Under the pieces are notes generated by a model that had not been told where the DNA came from, did no database searches, and was given only the letters and a program-made list of their open reading frames with translations. From the NCBI GenBank assembly GCA_030374805.1, contig JARGSG010000183.1, positions 1,364,001 through 1,428,000 of the forward strand: 64,000 nucleotides of DNA, read 5' to 3'. This stretch comes from Gracilaria gracilis. Taxonomy: Eukaryota > Rhodophyta > Florideophyceae > Gracilariales > Gracilariaceae. Position 1 is the stretch's first letter, and the number at the start of each line of letters is the position of its first letter. A program made the translations under genes and the position numbers. Below, in pieces: positions 19,401 through 28,821 of the stretch.

Positions 19401-21395
19401 ACAGGAAGCAGCGATCCTGGATATCAGTCCCTTCCTCTTGGGATTCTTGCGGGGAAACTAAGCCCTCATACGACCTATAAGTTCTCGATTTCCTTGCTGG
19501 AGGCAGGTCTGCTGGCAAATGAAGTGGTAATTGCACTGACGACGATCGAGGTCCCTGATTTGATTTTCAGTCCTATGGCTTTGACTAATGGGTCCACAAC
19601 CACAGTGTTCACAGCACATGCTTCGACGTCGTTTCAGACAAACTCTACTTTAGCGTACCAGTTCTATTTGATATCTTTGGGCACTACAATGAGAGAGTAT
19701 TGCGTCGATGGATGCACAGGGGCTAGCAGTGTCAGATTCCAAGTTCCTCGACCTGGGCAATATACTTTGCAATGTCGTCTCATCGCGGCAAACGGAAGGA
19801 CAATACTCTCTGTGCAGAACAGCACTAGCAATCTATATATTTCAGCAAAGAGTGTCAAAGAAGATCTTGCTGATTACGATAACCAGACAGAAAAGGATTA
19901 CTTATGGGGTGACGATGGAGCCGTGAACCAGAGGGGTTTCTTCGTGTCCCATATGCTGTATGAACAGTCAGCTGAAGTCATCGCGCTTTCGGATGAATCT
20001 ACAAGTGAGACATGCACCAGATTTGTCAAGAAGTGGGCAAACATGTCTAGTATGATCCTGCAGAATGAACTGCCGAACACACCAAGTACTCGGAACTATG
20101 TGAGCTTGGCTTCGAATTATGCCAGACTTGATTGCGCTGAAGATGAAGAGACTTTGTATGTACTCCTGAATATTGTGGACCAATCCCTTGCTCGCACTCC
20201 AGATGAAGAATTTCTAAGCACAATTGGTCATACGGAAGCAGAAGGTATTCCAGAGACCGCGCTTGAGCTGGATCTCATTCGGTTTTACAACTTCAGCCTG
20301 ACCCGTGCCCTTTCCAACATTGCCAGTGGTTCGTCGAGAGGAAGGCTAGTGCCTCGTTCTGGTGAAGTAAGCAACATTGTCCTGGACTTGTCGGAAATGT
20401 GGGTGAAGCATGTCACAGCCTCATCAACAAGTGGGCGCCTTTGCGGATGGGATGCGACGTTCACCTCGGACACACCTGATGGTGAATCAGACCGAGTTCT
20501 AACTCCTTCGAGTGAGAGCTATCCAGTTGGACATAACATCATTCGGGTGGCTGTGCGGTGTAATTCTGAACAAGGCATGTCGTTGAGCACACCATCTGCT
20601 TCGTTTGAGTGGTGTGATACTGTGTACGATATCACGCAGAATGAGCGGAAGCTTTTTACTGTAGCAGAAATGTTTGATTATCCTTATGTATCTGGAGTGC
20701 AAGGAAGTAATCGTTCCGAGACCACTCGGGTTGTTCTGGTGGACATAACTACAATGGGGGACTCACACCAGCTTGTCTCAGCGCTTTCTGACAGTCAGGT
20801 GGCAGCTCAGACCGGAGAAAGTGATAGCATTAATCAAACGTGTTACAAGATTGGAATGACAATGTCTTCTGAGGCGGTGGCGAGAACAGAGTTATGTTCG
20901 GAGAACATTCCTTACCGAATGTGGCCTCGCAAAGCGCTTGGACAGCCTTTTGATGCCCCATTTGATGGCTCAGCGTATCAGAGGAGAACTTCGGGTATTA
21001 TCGCTACTCCAGAAACGCGAAATGAGTCAAGGGTTGTTGTCGCGACGTCAAACTCTCTTGGTTTATACGGGGCATACAAGTCAGCTTGTCGAGATTCATC
21101 ACAAGGTTTACATGGTTCAGTTACAAAAGTTTCAGGGATGCTCATTGGCATTCTATTGATTGCGCTTCTGGTTACATTCTTGACATACTCGCTTGTGGTG
21201 CTAATCGTGTCTGTTACTGCAAGAAACAACTATTACGACCATGCAGAAGAGATCTATGTTGATAGAGATGTCTATGGAAGGGCAGCAGTCCCGATGAATA
21301 CTCAACTGTTCTCCTCGAACAGCGTGTCGGGGACGACAATTTTGACTTCAGGTCAGGATGGGAGTGCTAGGTATAGTACACGGCCTGGCGGTTAG
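16473..21395 (+). CDS. Large type I membrane surface protein with Ig-like/REJ-like regions
   Basis: The product has 1640 residues from the ATG at 16473, which begins a clear signal peptide (MKVIVLLLFLFRLATGVP). The longer frame to 16281 begins with TTG and lacks one. The ectodomain has many N-glycosylation sequons. It appears beta-rich, with IPT/TIG-like openings (VFIISISPDSFLETGG around residue 430) and PKD/REJ-like strands (GTRSFDPDVAFG, then LGLTYEWSCSY around 805-830). One membrane helix at about 1550-1580 (GMLIGILLIALLVTFLTYSL) is followed by a Tyr-rich cytoplasmic tail of about 58 residues. REJ/PKD proteins act in adhesion and gamete recognition. No polycystin channel, GPS site or PLAT domain is visible, so this is an adhesion-type receptor by inference. 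Intronless despite its size. Confidence 0.75.
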   Translation: MKVIVLLLFLFRLATGVPTGTHSSFLTLERTSPDGLVDFLRVRQALPFGKTSTGFVTPDLSRRDVLMINGTGDDSFVLSFVAEKASNVSDYGFTFLSNDTEILNPAEDLSTSQTIGDSYVNMTSIVEFRRFPGLVQLTVEARKTDGSLFDSVHIHFLVAGTVLYIKESRTIVSGVGRSFNVEDYSLIYDKRLWDLGVFIQFLNGTDSNELRTGTDISPYFSLADIEPTLSDFEGQILWDSSTCSISGGQWNGTNVSLSQGCGMGFAMGVRNESSYDGCHFAFAFERNRAGDFTVVFRWAKFTEGSDLDDELYMTFVYVVISGTPPAVVRRVEPGNPYSRDGGEELYVEMINSGDLNITSFNVNDVPFLIIPDSRQFITGPDDFYETAKFLTKSGKGKRLPWTITATRFVTNTSTTEPAVVIDESGFLFSYDDEKVFIISISPDSFLETGGIEAVLSGNFSAFAPALVANHNIIIGNYILGITDLVSVTPTEIRIIVPPRALIGSAWRYGVVVQVASSYSNRVFLTYYPVTIQVSAQVYGASKDFDTGNYVLGTCGTTTFVVNVLNRPEHDVLFAWEMFDPNGQAVPLLNNETHLETGKNTLELPNSLIPEEQVYTLEATATEGNKSASHTFHIKKSASLIIGVSIIQPENRTIASPPVNLRIVAKVDIPACVTDAESLTYHWLYEDKSSTIAKAKIDGVASPDIFNGSLSPVFENYIFSYRNNTGTSAEQITPTRLGRELIVPIDKLQYGFQRIRLVVSSQNASIFGRASTTVRVQEPPLVAMIGGGEEGREVSDSAELHVSGTRSFDPDVAFGTDNSSLGLTYEWSCSYSLYANNSQKTECDSELLPFTNRSSFTVTKTVLQARRNLSRDEVEGRVYLEYKLTVRKGTRRGTVVQFISVVNSEGLMLARYDEVEVTNSRGPVNLNAVEFWEDIVIRPTAPASTQWRFRLEEPVWERATFIAGNNKLIVGPGYYTSTGSSDPGYQSLPLGILAGKLSPHTTYKFSISLLEAGLLANEVVIALTTIEVPDLIFSPMALTNGSTTTVFTAHASTSFQTNSTLAYQFYLISLGTTMREYCVDGCTGASSVRFQVPRPGQYTLQCRLIAANGRTILSVQNSTSNLYISAKSVKEDLADYDNQTEKDYLWGDDGAVNQRGFFVSHMLYEQSAEVIALSDESTSETCTRFVKKWANMSSMILQNELPNTPSTRNYVSLASNYARLDCAEDEETLYVLLNIVDQSLARTPDEEFLSTIGHTEAEGIPETALELDLIRFYNFSLTRALSNIASGSSRGRLVPRSGEVSNIVLDLSEMWVKHVTASSTSGRLCGWDATFTSDTPDGESDRVLTPSSESYPVGHNIIRVAVRCNSEQGMSLSTPSASFEWCDTVYDITQNERKLFTVAEMFDYPYVSGVQGSNRSETTRVVLVDITTMGDSHQLVSALSDSQVAAQTGESDSINQTCYKIGMTMSSEAVARTELCSENIPYRMWPRKALGQPFDAPFDGSAYQRRTSGIIATPETRNESRVVVATSNSLGLYGAYKSACRDSSQGLHGSVTKVSGMLIGILLIALLVTFLTYSLVVLIVSVTARNNYYDHAEEIYVDRDVYGRAAVPMNTQLFSSNSVSGTTILTSGQDGSARYSTRPGG

Positions 21396-22037
21396 TAATG
21401 TAGACCACAGGAATCAGAGTGTTCAACGAGTACAGCAAACAAAGACTAAACAACCACAAACATTTTAGTTAAGACTTACTGTGTGTCCTAGTACTTTCAG
21501 TGAAGGACCCTCACCGCAGTGGATTCTTCGTAGTTCAGCACGCCCCAGTCGTCTTTGACAGGTAGATGATACTCTGCATGTTTGAATTCTAGAATTACCG
21601 CCTTTCTCTGCGAGAAGACTTCATCCACTTGACGTCTCTCTCTCTCTCTCTCTCTCATTTACAAGTATGGTACGTTTTATTAACACGCACTGTATAGAGA
21701 AACGTTCGGCACCAAGCCATAATTGAGCTACTGCACTCATGAACAGAGAGAGAGCACTGTATAGAGCGTTGCCTACAAAAGAAATGCTCTCTCGTTAAGA
21801 ACGCCATCCTGGAGAGAAGAGAACAGTATCTAAACGTCATCCATTTGCTCCTTTACTGAAAGAACATCCAGAGAAGCTTCAAAATTTAGTTGGACCAAAG
21901 GAAACAAACGGGTGAAGTGAGGGCGGCGTCTGAGACAAAATCTGCGATAGTGCGACTTCAGCTTCTCGTTTCAAGCTTGTCCAACTTTTCAGGTTCCCCC
22001 AGAACTATCCAACGCCAAACCCAGTACAAAACCACCT
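21396..22037. other. 3' flanks of convergent genes
   Basis: Shared 3' region between the surface protein and the DUF2358 gene. It includes a (CT)n run at 21637-21656. No gene seen. Confidence 0.5.
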
Positions 22038-23006
22038 TTAGTAATCGACTTGTGTGTTCGCTTCGGACAATTCTAGCCACAGTTCATGAACTGGTGTCCC
22101 TTTTATGACATCTTGAACATATACGCAGGTCTTCCCTGGCACGGCAAATGAGACATTTGAAAGCAAAGACCTTAATGTTCGTTCTGCCTGAACAAATTCC
22201 GGCTTTTTCTTGGGAACCCCCGGAAGCTTCATGACCGCAACATTTTTCAAACGTATGCCTTCGGTGCGACCTACAGCTTTTGACGGACTGTGCGTCGGGA
22301 CTGGAGTAGAATCGTTTCGCACTTCCAAAAATGCTCCCTTGCTGGAGTTGACTTCATAACTACGAATTTCGTAGTCACGAGTTCTTCTCAACAAATCGAA
22401 ACTGCGAAGTTGGTTGAGGGAAGGCTGACTAGGTGCGAGCTGCGTGGCAAAATCTTTCACGGCAGATAATGAAAAGAAGGAGCTATCCTCCAGTGAATCC
22501 CAAACGTCAAACTGCTTGCAAATTTTGCCGCTTTGCATGTCGACCACATACTCACTTTCTCCGGTGAAAGTAGCACATGGACGCCATGGAAGGTTTGCAG
22601 TAAGGGATAAGTACCATCGGGTTCGAATAGTATCGAGACGGTCTCCGATGACACGAAAGTCGAGCACGTTAAACTGAGGGTCGGAGAACAATATAGAACG
22701 CTCCAGGAAGGTGATGTGCTTCTCGTATTTCTTCACGCCTCTCATTTTAGTGAGCGGGTCTTCGAACTGGAAGTCTGTTGTGTACAGTGAGTAGTCATTA
22801 CGGTGCGCAGGATCAAAGAAAGATTCCAGGTCTTCACGAAGACGTGCGGCCAAGGACTGCACGACAGGAGACGGGTTGACTTGCACCGGTGGTCTCGCCT
22901 CCGCTATCCGACAGATGGGATAATTCCGGGTCGGGCATCTTTTGGTTGATGTACGCTGTAGCTTGTGGGTCAGAAGCGTTCTTGGTGCTAGAAATGCGTT
23001 AGTCAT
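22038..23006 (-). CDS. DUF2358 protein with a short SOUL-like tail, probably plastid
   Basis: The product has 322 residues and starts at an ATG at 23006. The first 50 residues are basic and hydroxylated (LAPRTLLTHKLQRTSTKR), like an organelle transit peptide. Residues about 55-175 match the DUF2358 fold, an NTF2-like cup: LREDLESFF, YTTDFQFEDPLTKMRGVKKYEKHITFLERS, TIRTRWYLSLTANLPWRP. Residues about 195-320 begin with RTRDYEIRSYE, which resembles the start of SOUL heme-binding domains. They then continue with NVAVMKLPG, as in fused DUF2358-SOUL proteins of plants and algae. The SOUL part is short. It faces the DUF1995 gene divergently across 1.5 kb. Ligand and role are unknown. Confidence 0.75.
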   Translation of the reverse strand: MTNAFLAPRTLLTHKLQRTSTKRCPTRNYPICRIAEARPPVQVNPSPVVQSLAARLREDLESFFDPAHRNDYSLYTTDFQFEDPLTKMRGVKKYEKHITFLERSILFSDPQFNVLDFRVIGDRLDTIRTRWYLSLTANLPWRPCATFTGESEYVVDMQSGKICKQFDVWDSLEDSSFFSLSAVKDFATQLAPSQPSLNQLRSFDLLRRTRDYEIRSYEVNSSKGAFLEVRNDSTPVPTHSPSKAVGRTEGIRLKNVAVMKLPGVPKKKPEFVQAERTLRSLLSNVSFAVPGKTCVYVQDVIKGTPVHELWLELSEANTQVDY

Positions 23007-24495
23007 GGTTTGAAAAGCTGCAGAGCAAGATTGGAACAGAGAAAGAAGAGGAAAGTATCTGCTGATAAGCAGCCCTGAAGATAACGAGAACGGCGAGAGA
23101 CTTTGGTTCCAAGCGTACTGTATGTGCGATTGTCTGTTTGATACGATTCAAACTTCCGGACGTATCTCGCCAGCTAATAAAGAAAGAGGCCATCGTAAGC
23201 GGTTCTCCGAAAGTCGATGAACCATAAAGACGAGCTGAAATTTCGGGTCGTGGATGGCAGTGAAATTCAGTTTCAGTACAGGTATCGGCTCACAGTCAGA
23301 TATTTGAAGATGAACGGTCGCGGTTGGAGCAAAAACTGGCACAGATAGAATTAAGCCGTACACGGCAGACGGGAATTGCATGCGACGCAAACCGTCGATT
23401 TTTTTCACGAACAGTGCAGAATCGCTCCGCTTTCTATGTACAAAGTCTTTCTACAACGGTACCATTCCGCACCTGTGGTCACCCATACCGACGTGATGCC
23501 CACAACTCTGAACTTGTGGGCCACAATCTGTATTCTTGTCTCTACGAAAAAGCTGTAGCAGTGCTGTTCTTTTTCATTTCCTCTAGCTAGAGGCCGCCTA
23601 TCTCGCAAACTACCGCTGTGCTTAGTTGTTAGGTCAAGGTTTACATGCACCTCCGCCAATCTCGCCACCCGACGCTGCTGTCAGTCCATTAATCCTCGCC
23701 TTGATTGTAGACATTCCTTCGTACTCTCGAGTATGCGGCATTTCTAGAGATTGAGCACACTGCTGCAGAATAAAATAAGCTTGTTCACAAAGTCTATTAC
23801 ATATCACTCAACATACGGTGTACGGCGGCTGTTTGGCTGGCAATACAACATCCGGACAGCACCGGCGAATAGTTGCCAGCCGAACGAAGGCATATCTACT
23901 GCTTTGTAAGCGTACAGGTAGAGATCAACGCCAGCAACAACAACGATTTCGTCTGCCTGACGACACTGTCGTGGTGACACTGGCGGCAATGAGAGCAACG
24001 AGGAAAGTGGTAGTGCGATGGCTGCGTCTGAGATGAGGGCGGCGGTGCGGGAACAAGAGACGTTGTTCCAGGCAATGGCGATGAGACACTTGAACTGTCG
24101 TTCACATGTGCATAGACCGTCCGCACACCGGTTCGAGCTAAAAGAGAGATAGACTTCTACCCTTGGGTAATAGGAAACGAAATAGGGCTGAGCCCTATTA
24201 CACGTAAGGCCTTATCTACTTGGTAGCCTCGAGTCTTGTAGGATGCAATCAGGGCAATGGATACAATCTCGATGATGGCTGAAGGACGTGGTGCGGGGGG
24301 TACAACAATGATCTCAATATATCATATCGGGGATTTTTGTGAGCCATTTGCACCGATGGGACGCTTTCACACTGATGCAGCAGACGGTGCTGATTTCTGA
24401 AAGTTGTTCCTGCCGCGTCCCTTGAGAAGGAGTTGCTCTTGACGATTTTTGAGAGTCGCTTTCAATATCGGTGTAACGCATTCCCCACCTTGACG
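23007..24495. other. Divergent intergenic region
   Basis: About 1.5 kb between two divergently oriented genes of plastid-type families. Short frames here lack domains. A 19-base near-palindrome, AATAGGGCTGAGCCCTATT, lies at 24182-24200, flanked by a further TAATAGG. Confidence 0.5.
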
Positions 24496-25338
24496 ATGAG
24501 CCTTGCTGGTTGTACATCGGCGTTTCTTCTCAGGACAATAACTCCATTCGCACCAAAGAAAAGCCTCCCCGATACTCAATGCCCCCATCAACGGAGGCGA
24601 CACCCAATTCCAACATGCAGTGCCTCATCGAGCCTTCCACGTACCTTTCCAGAAGTGCATACTGAAGCCACCAAAAGTCTTCTTCAAGCTCTAGCAGCCA
24701 ACAAGCCTCTGATTGAAATTCAATTTCCACCCGTTCCCAATATGGCCACTGCCGCTCTTAACGAACTTCTTGATGCGAATCGTTCCTTCACGCGAGAGAT
24801 GGTCCGATCATTAGTCCCGAAATACGACGCCAAAGATTTGCACGTCTTGTTCCCGGACGTGGGAGAGGCCCGATTGGCCGCGAAAGTGTACGGCGATGTT
24901 CCATTTCGGATTGGCGCCATTCCGAAGCAATTACCAGAATACATACGCCGTCCGGGAGTGGCAGTCATTGTCAATCCTGGGTTCAATATATCTGAATGGA
25001 TTAACATTCAGAATTTGGTATCTGATGACTCCAAATGTACGCTGGTCACGGTGAATGCCGATTTTGATAAGGTTAGGGGTAGTTATTACCCACGCTTATT
25101 CTACCCTGGTTTGTACAAAGCTAAGGAGAAAGTCTTGAACCGCTTTGAAGAAGTATATTACATCAAATCCTTTTCAAACGGCGGCACACTGCTCAGGAGA
25201 TATCCAGAAGACTGGAAACTGTTCTATGCGGGACGAAGTGGTACTCGATTGATCTGGGAGGGGGTCAAACGGCCAGAATTTCGATGGGTAGAGCAGCAGT
25301 TGTCGACGAAAAGAACCGAGGATCTCGTAGAACGATAG
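24496..25338 (+). CDS. DUF1995-family plastid protein
   Basis: The product has 280 residues from the ATG at 24496; the frame upstream begins at a TTG (24433). Residues 1-50 are basic, Ser/Pro-rich and nearly lack acids (RRRHPIPTCSASSSLPRTF), a plausible plastid transit sequence. The rest follows the DUF1995 pattern: an N-terminal helix (TKSLLQALAANKPLIEIQFPP), a central AVIVNPGF segment with nucleotide-fold-like strands (VAVIVNPGFN, CTLVTVNADFDK), and a C-terminal EEVYYIKSFSNGGTLLRRYPEDWKLF. Plant members include LPA3, a photosystem II assembly factor, and related proteins of unknown role. Which subgroup this belongs to cannot be told by eye. Confidence 0.78.
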   Translation: MSLAGCTSAFLLRTITPFAPKKSLPDTQCPHQRRRHPIPTCSASSSLPRTFPEVHTEATKSLLQALAANKPLIEIQFPPVPNMATAALNELLDANRSFTREMVRSLVPKYDAKDLHVLFPDVGEARLAAKVYGDVPFRIGAIPKQLPEYIRRPGVAVIVNPGFNISEWINIQNLVSDDSKCTLVTVNADFDKVRGSYYPRLFYPGLYKAKEKVLNRFEEVYYIKSFSNGGTLLRRYPEDWKLFYAGRSGTRLIWEGVKRPEFRWVEQQLSTKRTEDLVER

Positions 25339-26560
25339 AGATTACTTCATGTTAGGGAATAGGCTGAATTATGACCGGAGTAAAGTTAGTTGGCGAAAAT
25401 GTAATCTGTTGTAGGCACAGCACATGGTAAGTGCACGACCACCTATTCTCACCATTGTGAGAAGCAGTTCAAACGGTAGACATTCTCCTGGGAGAGCAGA
25501 TGCGGGACTGTGTGTTGAACCAAGCCGTACAGTTGCTGCGGACTTGGTGTGACGAATCTTCCACTCGTAATGATAATCCATCTGTAGAACCCCCCGCCAC
25601 CAAATGGTTATCCAAGTGCGACGATAGCTGTAATTACATTCGTAAATGTCACCTCAATGTGAGGTGATCTGAAGGCTCACAAGTACTTTGGGCAAAGTAC
25701 ATGTGAACCTTGGCATCACCTCACATTGTAGTTTTGCCTTCATTACCATAAAAGGCACCTTCGCTGCATCAGACCGCTACTGCTCTGTTGACTAAAGTAC
25801 TAATGAGGTTCATAGATCTGTTTCCTTGGCACACTTGTCCATGTGAATCACTCATATAGATACTGCAAAATGGGGCCGCTTTCATATTATACGTATCATT
25901 CCAAATGATTTTGTGGCTTGCAGAATGATGACAGATTCAATGCATACAAAGAATATGAACCGAAACTAGAGCCTGCCTTCAATATCCACTCATAAGTGTT
26001 AACGGGAATACGTTGGGAAAGGTCGTTACCAATCAACTTGGTGCTGCAACATTTCCAAGGTGTTAGCTTTTCAGCGGAAAAAATGCAGTGCCGAACAGCG
26101 CGGGGTACGAAAATCCGTATGCCTAAATGCATTCAATTGGGGGGTGACAGCTTCTGCAAGCAGTCACCCTCATGATCTGAGAAGCTCCCAATCCCGTATA
26201 TGCCGTTTCACAATTGTCCATTGGGACGGAGACAGAGGCGATTGAAACATTCGATCCGCCTTCAAGAGTCGTACGCGCATCGAAGCGTGCTCGAAGCGGT
26301 TGACGATTAAATCTTATTCATAACTATTGAGAAACGGACACTGATAGTGATCGACGAAGATTCGAAAAGCCTTCGCAACCACCAAAAAGGAACCGAAATA
26401 CGGAACACGTCAGCATTTGTGGGCCCAACGAGCACAGAAGATGCAAATGCTGGCACCTTTAGATACTATTGAACAACGCACTCGGAATAGGGCAATCGAA
26501 AGGGCGCGAGCTGTTTCTTTGCTGATGACCATGCTTGTGTGTCCCATGTTGTATAAACGA
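25339..26560. other. Intergenic with a long inverted repeat
   Basis: About 1.2 kb between convergent genes, DUF1995 and the Hint protein. It holds the inverted repeat at 25655-25728 and otherwise nothing I can assign. Plus-strand frames at 26060-26245 and 26417-26881 lack features, and the latter is partly antisense to the Hint gene. Confidence 0.5.
25655..25728. repeat. 74-base nested inverted repeat
   Basis: CAATGTGAGGTGAT and ATCACCTCACATTG are perfect 14-base arms. Inside them, AAGGCTCACAAGTACTTTG pairs with CAAAGTACATGTGAACCTT with two mismatches around a 2-base centre. It is a MITE-like or hairpin-RNA-like element about 320 bases after the DUF1995 stop. Confidence 0.8.
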
Positions 26561-27613
26561 TTACAACACATAAGAGAGAAAATCGATTCCAAGTGCAGCA
26601 AGTATTCGTATGGGTGCCAAAAGAGCATGCGCAGTGATCGGATGAACGGCCTTTGTGTATGTGGTGCACAAGATGCCGTCAACAAACACATCACCGGAAC
26701 GTGTCTGCACATTGTACAAGCCGCGATCCCACACGGTGCGGATAGCTGTTATGGGCCGCCATCCGTTACGAGTGCGGAGCAACATGCGCAACCGAAGTTG
26801 CTCGGCGGCAAGTATACCATGACGAGTGTGCACGTAGTGACGGTGCGTGACGGTAATTGTGGTGTTGTGTGCAATAGTTAGACGAAGAAACCAACCTTGA
26901 AAGAGCGGGTCCTTATGCGTCCATCCAATGATGGGAGTGAAGCCAGTGGCATCGGCGACTAGATGCGCACTCTGAAGCGAGGATATCGATCTAGTTCCAA
27001 AGGGCGCGATAAGGTTTGCAGAAGAAGGGAAACACTTTTCACCTCGCTGATTATTGAACTCTTGCTGGGTGATGCGAGTGTATAGACAGCGATCGTCAAT
27101 AAGCAGATGGGACTGATTGGCGACAAAGGTGTATTGTTCAGAGCCAAGAGCCTGCGCCAGGGTACTGTTGACAGTGGCGAGAACGTTCTTCCATATGACG
27201 GAAACGTTGCGTTTGGTAGATAAGAGCGTAAAAGTGGCACGCTGGTCAAATTGAAATCGGCCGCAGCGAAGTGGCTCGGGAACGAGTGCCACAAGTAAGA
27301 CGTCCCTATTGGGGTCGCCTGAAATGTAAAAAGCAAGCGTATCGGAAGGAACATCGGTGGTAAATCGCAGCTGTCCTTCAGAGCAAGCATGGCCCTCGAC
27401 GGACATGAGTGCAATGCTCTGCGAGACGTCGCCGGGCATGAAGTCGACAAAAGCGGGACAAGCGTCGACGTTGACGCGGCGGATGTACGGCCCGCCGAGA
27501 TCGGTTAGATTGAGCGCATGTGCGCGACACAGCAACAAAGATAGCAGCACTGACAAGACGAAGGGAGCACTTGGGGCGGTGCTACCTGCAAGTTGAGGAC
27601 GCACGTGAGGCAT
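26561..27613 (-). CDS. Secreted Hint (Hedgehog/intein-type autoprocessing) protein
   Basis: The product has 350 residues from an ATG at 27613. Residues 1-34 are a signal peptide (APFVLSVLLSLLLCRAHA). Residues 35-190 are an unfamiliar extracellular domain with Cys 52, 77, 117 and 176. C194 starts a Hint domain (194-320): CFPSSANLIAPFG, HLVADATGFTPIIGW, the core LRLTIAHNTTITVTHRHYV holding the TxxH pattern (T256, H259), then LLRTRNGWRPI and GLYNVQTRSGDVFVDGIL. In Hedgehog and inteins the Cys attacks the preceding peptide bond to release the N-terminal part. Residues 321-350 are hydrophobic, like the sterol-recognition or membrane tail after the Hog module. This supports an autoprocessed secreted protein, not a true Hedgehog. 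Cleavage and any cholesterol adduct are inference. Confidence 0.83.
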   Translation of the reverse strand: MPHVRPQLAGSTAPSAPFVLSVLLSLLLCRAHALNLTDLGGPYIRRVNVDACPAFVDFMPGDVSQSIALMSVEGHACSEGQLRFTTDVPSDTLAFYISGDPNRDVLLVALVPEPLRCGRFQFDQRATFTLLSTKRNVSVIWKNVLATVNSTLAQALGSEQYTFVANQSHLLIDDRCLYTRITQQEFNNQRGEKCFPSSANLIAPFGTRSISSLQSAHLVADATGFTPIIGWTHKDPLFQGWFLRLTIAHNTTITVTHRHYVHTRHGILAAEQLRLRMLLRTRNGWRPITAIRTVWDRGLYNVQTRSGDVFVDGILCTTYTKAVHPITAHALLAPIRILAALGIDFLSYVL

Positions 27614-28571
27614 GGCGTGATGCGCGACGCGAGGCGTCGGGGCCGGCGTTCGGCTACGTATGCAGCGACGAGGAAGAGACGCGGCTTCAGGGCGGTTTAC
27701 AGTGAGGTTGGGGAGGGGGCGGGGGAAGGAGGGCGAGGGCGCGAGGGCGATGGGGCGGGGGGTTGACCGAGAAGACGGAGCGAAACGGACGGGGCGGGGG
27801 ATGTGGCCCGAAGACGACGGGGACGTGGGAGCGGGCGCAGGGTTGACTCGAACGGAAAGCGCGGCTGCGGGGGCAGGAAGGTGTGTGTAGATCTACAGTA
27901 CTCTACAGTACGTATCCAAAATTACAAGCTGAATTGATTCGCATGACGCGATGCGCGCGGGGTTACAGTGCGACGTTTGGCTGTAACAAGCGGCGTGGAT
28001 GAGATTGCAGCAGGCTGCTACACTACTGTAGATATCATAGGAAGATGAGGTTATCATCCAAGATGAGGTTATACATTGCTCGCACTCGTTCGAGCCACAA
28101 GGCGCTGTTTACAAAAGTCGCTACGCAGCCGTACCAAACACCGACGCAAGCGCATCCAAGACGCGCGCCGCAACCAGCGTCCACAGCGAAAAAAGAGAAG
28201 CAAGTGGCGCAGCGTCATCATATTACTACTATACTACGTGTACATGCTGCTGCTATACACGCGCCCGTCCGTCCCCGCGCCCTCCATCGCCACCGCGTCG
28301 GTAGCGATAAAGCTAACCTTTCGGCCCGGCGTCACGCGCGCAGCCCGAGTGCCACTCCGCCCTCATCGCCGTGTGCCGCTGTCGCAGCTGCTGTCTGCCG
28401 CAGCACTTCGCAGCGCCCTTCCCCACTGCCCATCGCATCGCCCCGCCTCTCTCATCGCCCTCATGCCTCCTCAGCTTTCATCGTGCGTCCGTGCTTGCCT
28501 GCCCTGTCTTGTGTTGAAGCGTCGGCGTTTTGCCAACGCGAGCTGGTCCCTTGTGACAGCACTATGTGTTT

Positions 28572-28651
<80 letters not shown>

Positions 28652-28821
28652 GTGTATAGTCAGTGATTGTTGGGGGTTGAGATAACAAATCAGAAAAAAC
28701 GTAGACGCTCTCTTCCATCGCGCTGGTACGTAGCAGCAAACCGGCAAACCAATATGCAGTTCATCGCACAAAAGCCAACAAGATTCCGCAAACCTCCTCC
28801 TCCTCCTCCTCCACCCATCCC
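27614..28821. other. Intergenic, start of GC-rich block
   Basis: This is the Hint gene's promoter side and the cyclin gene's 3' flank. It begins with a purine-rich G tract (27690-27880). Open frames at 28045-28666 come from Ala/Arg-biased composition plus the GT repeat and are not believed. Confidence 0.5.
28572..28655. repeat. (GT)n microsatellite
   Basis: About 40 consecutive TG units, with one interruption near 28582. It lies about 170 bases beyond the cyclin stop codon. Confidence 0.97.

Noticed and set aside
28045-28666. Two frames with a Cys/Val repeat end
   Set aside because: The end is only the GT microsatellite translated; the rest has no features.
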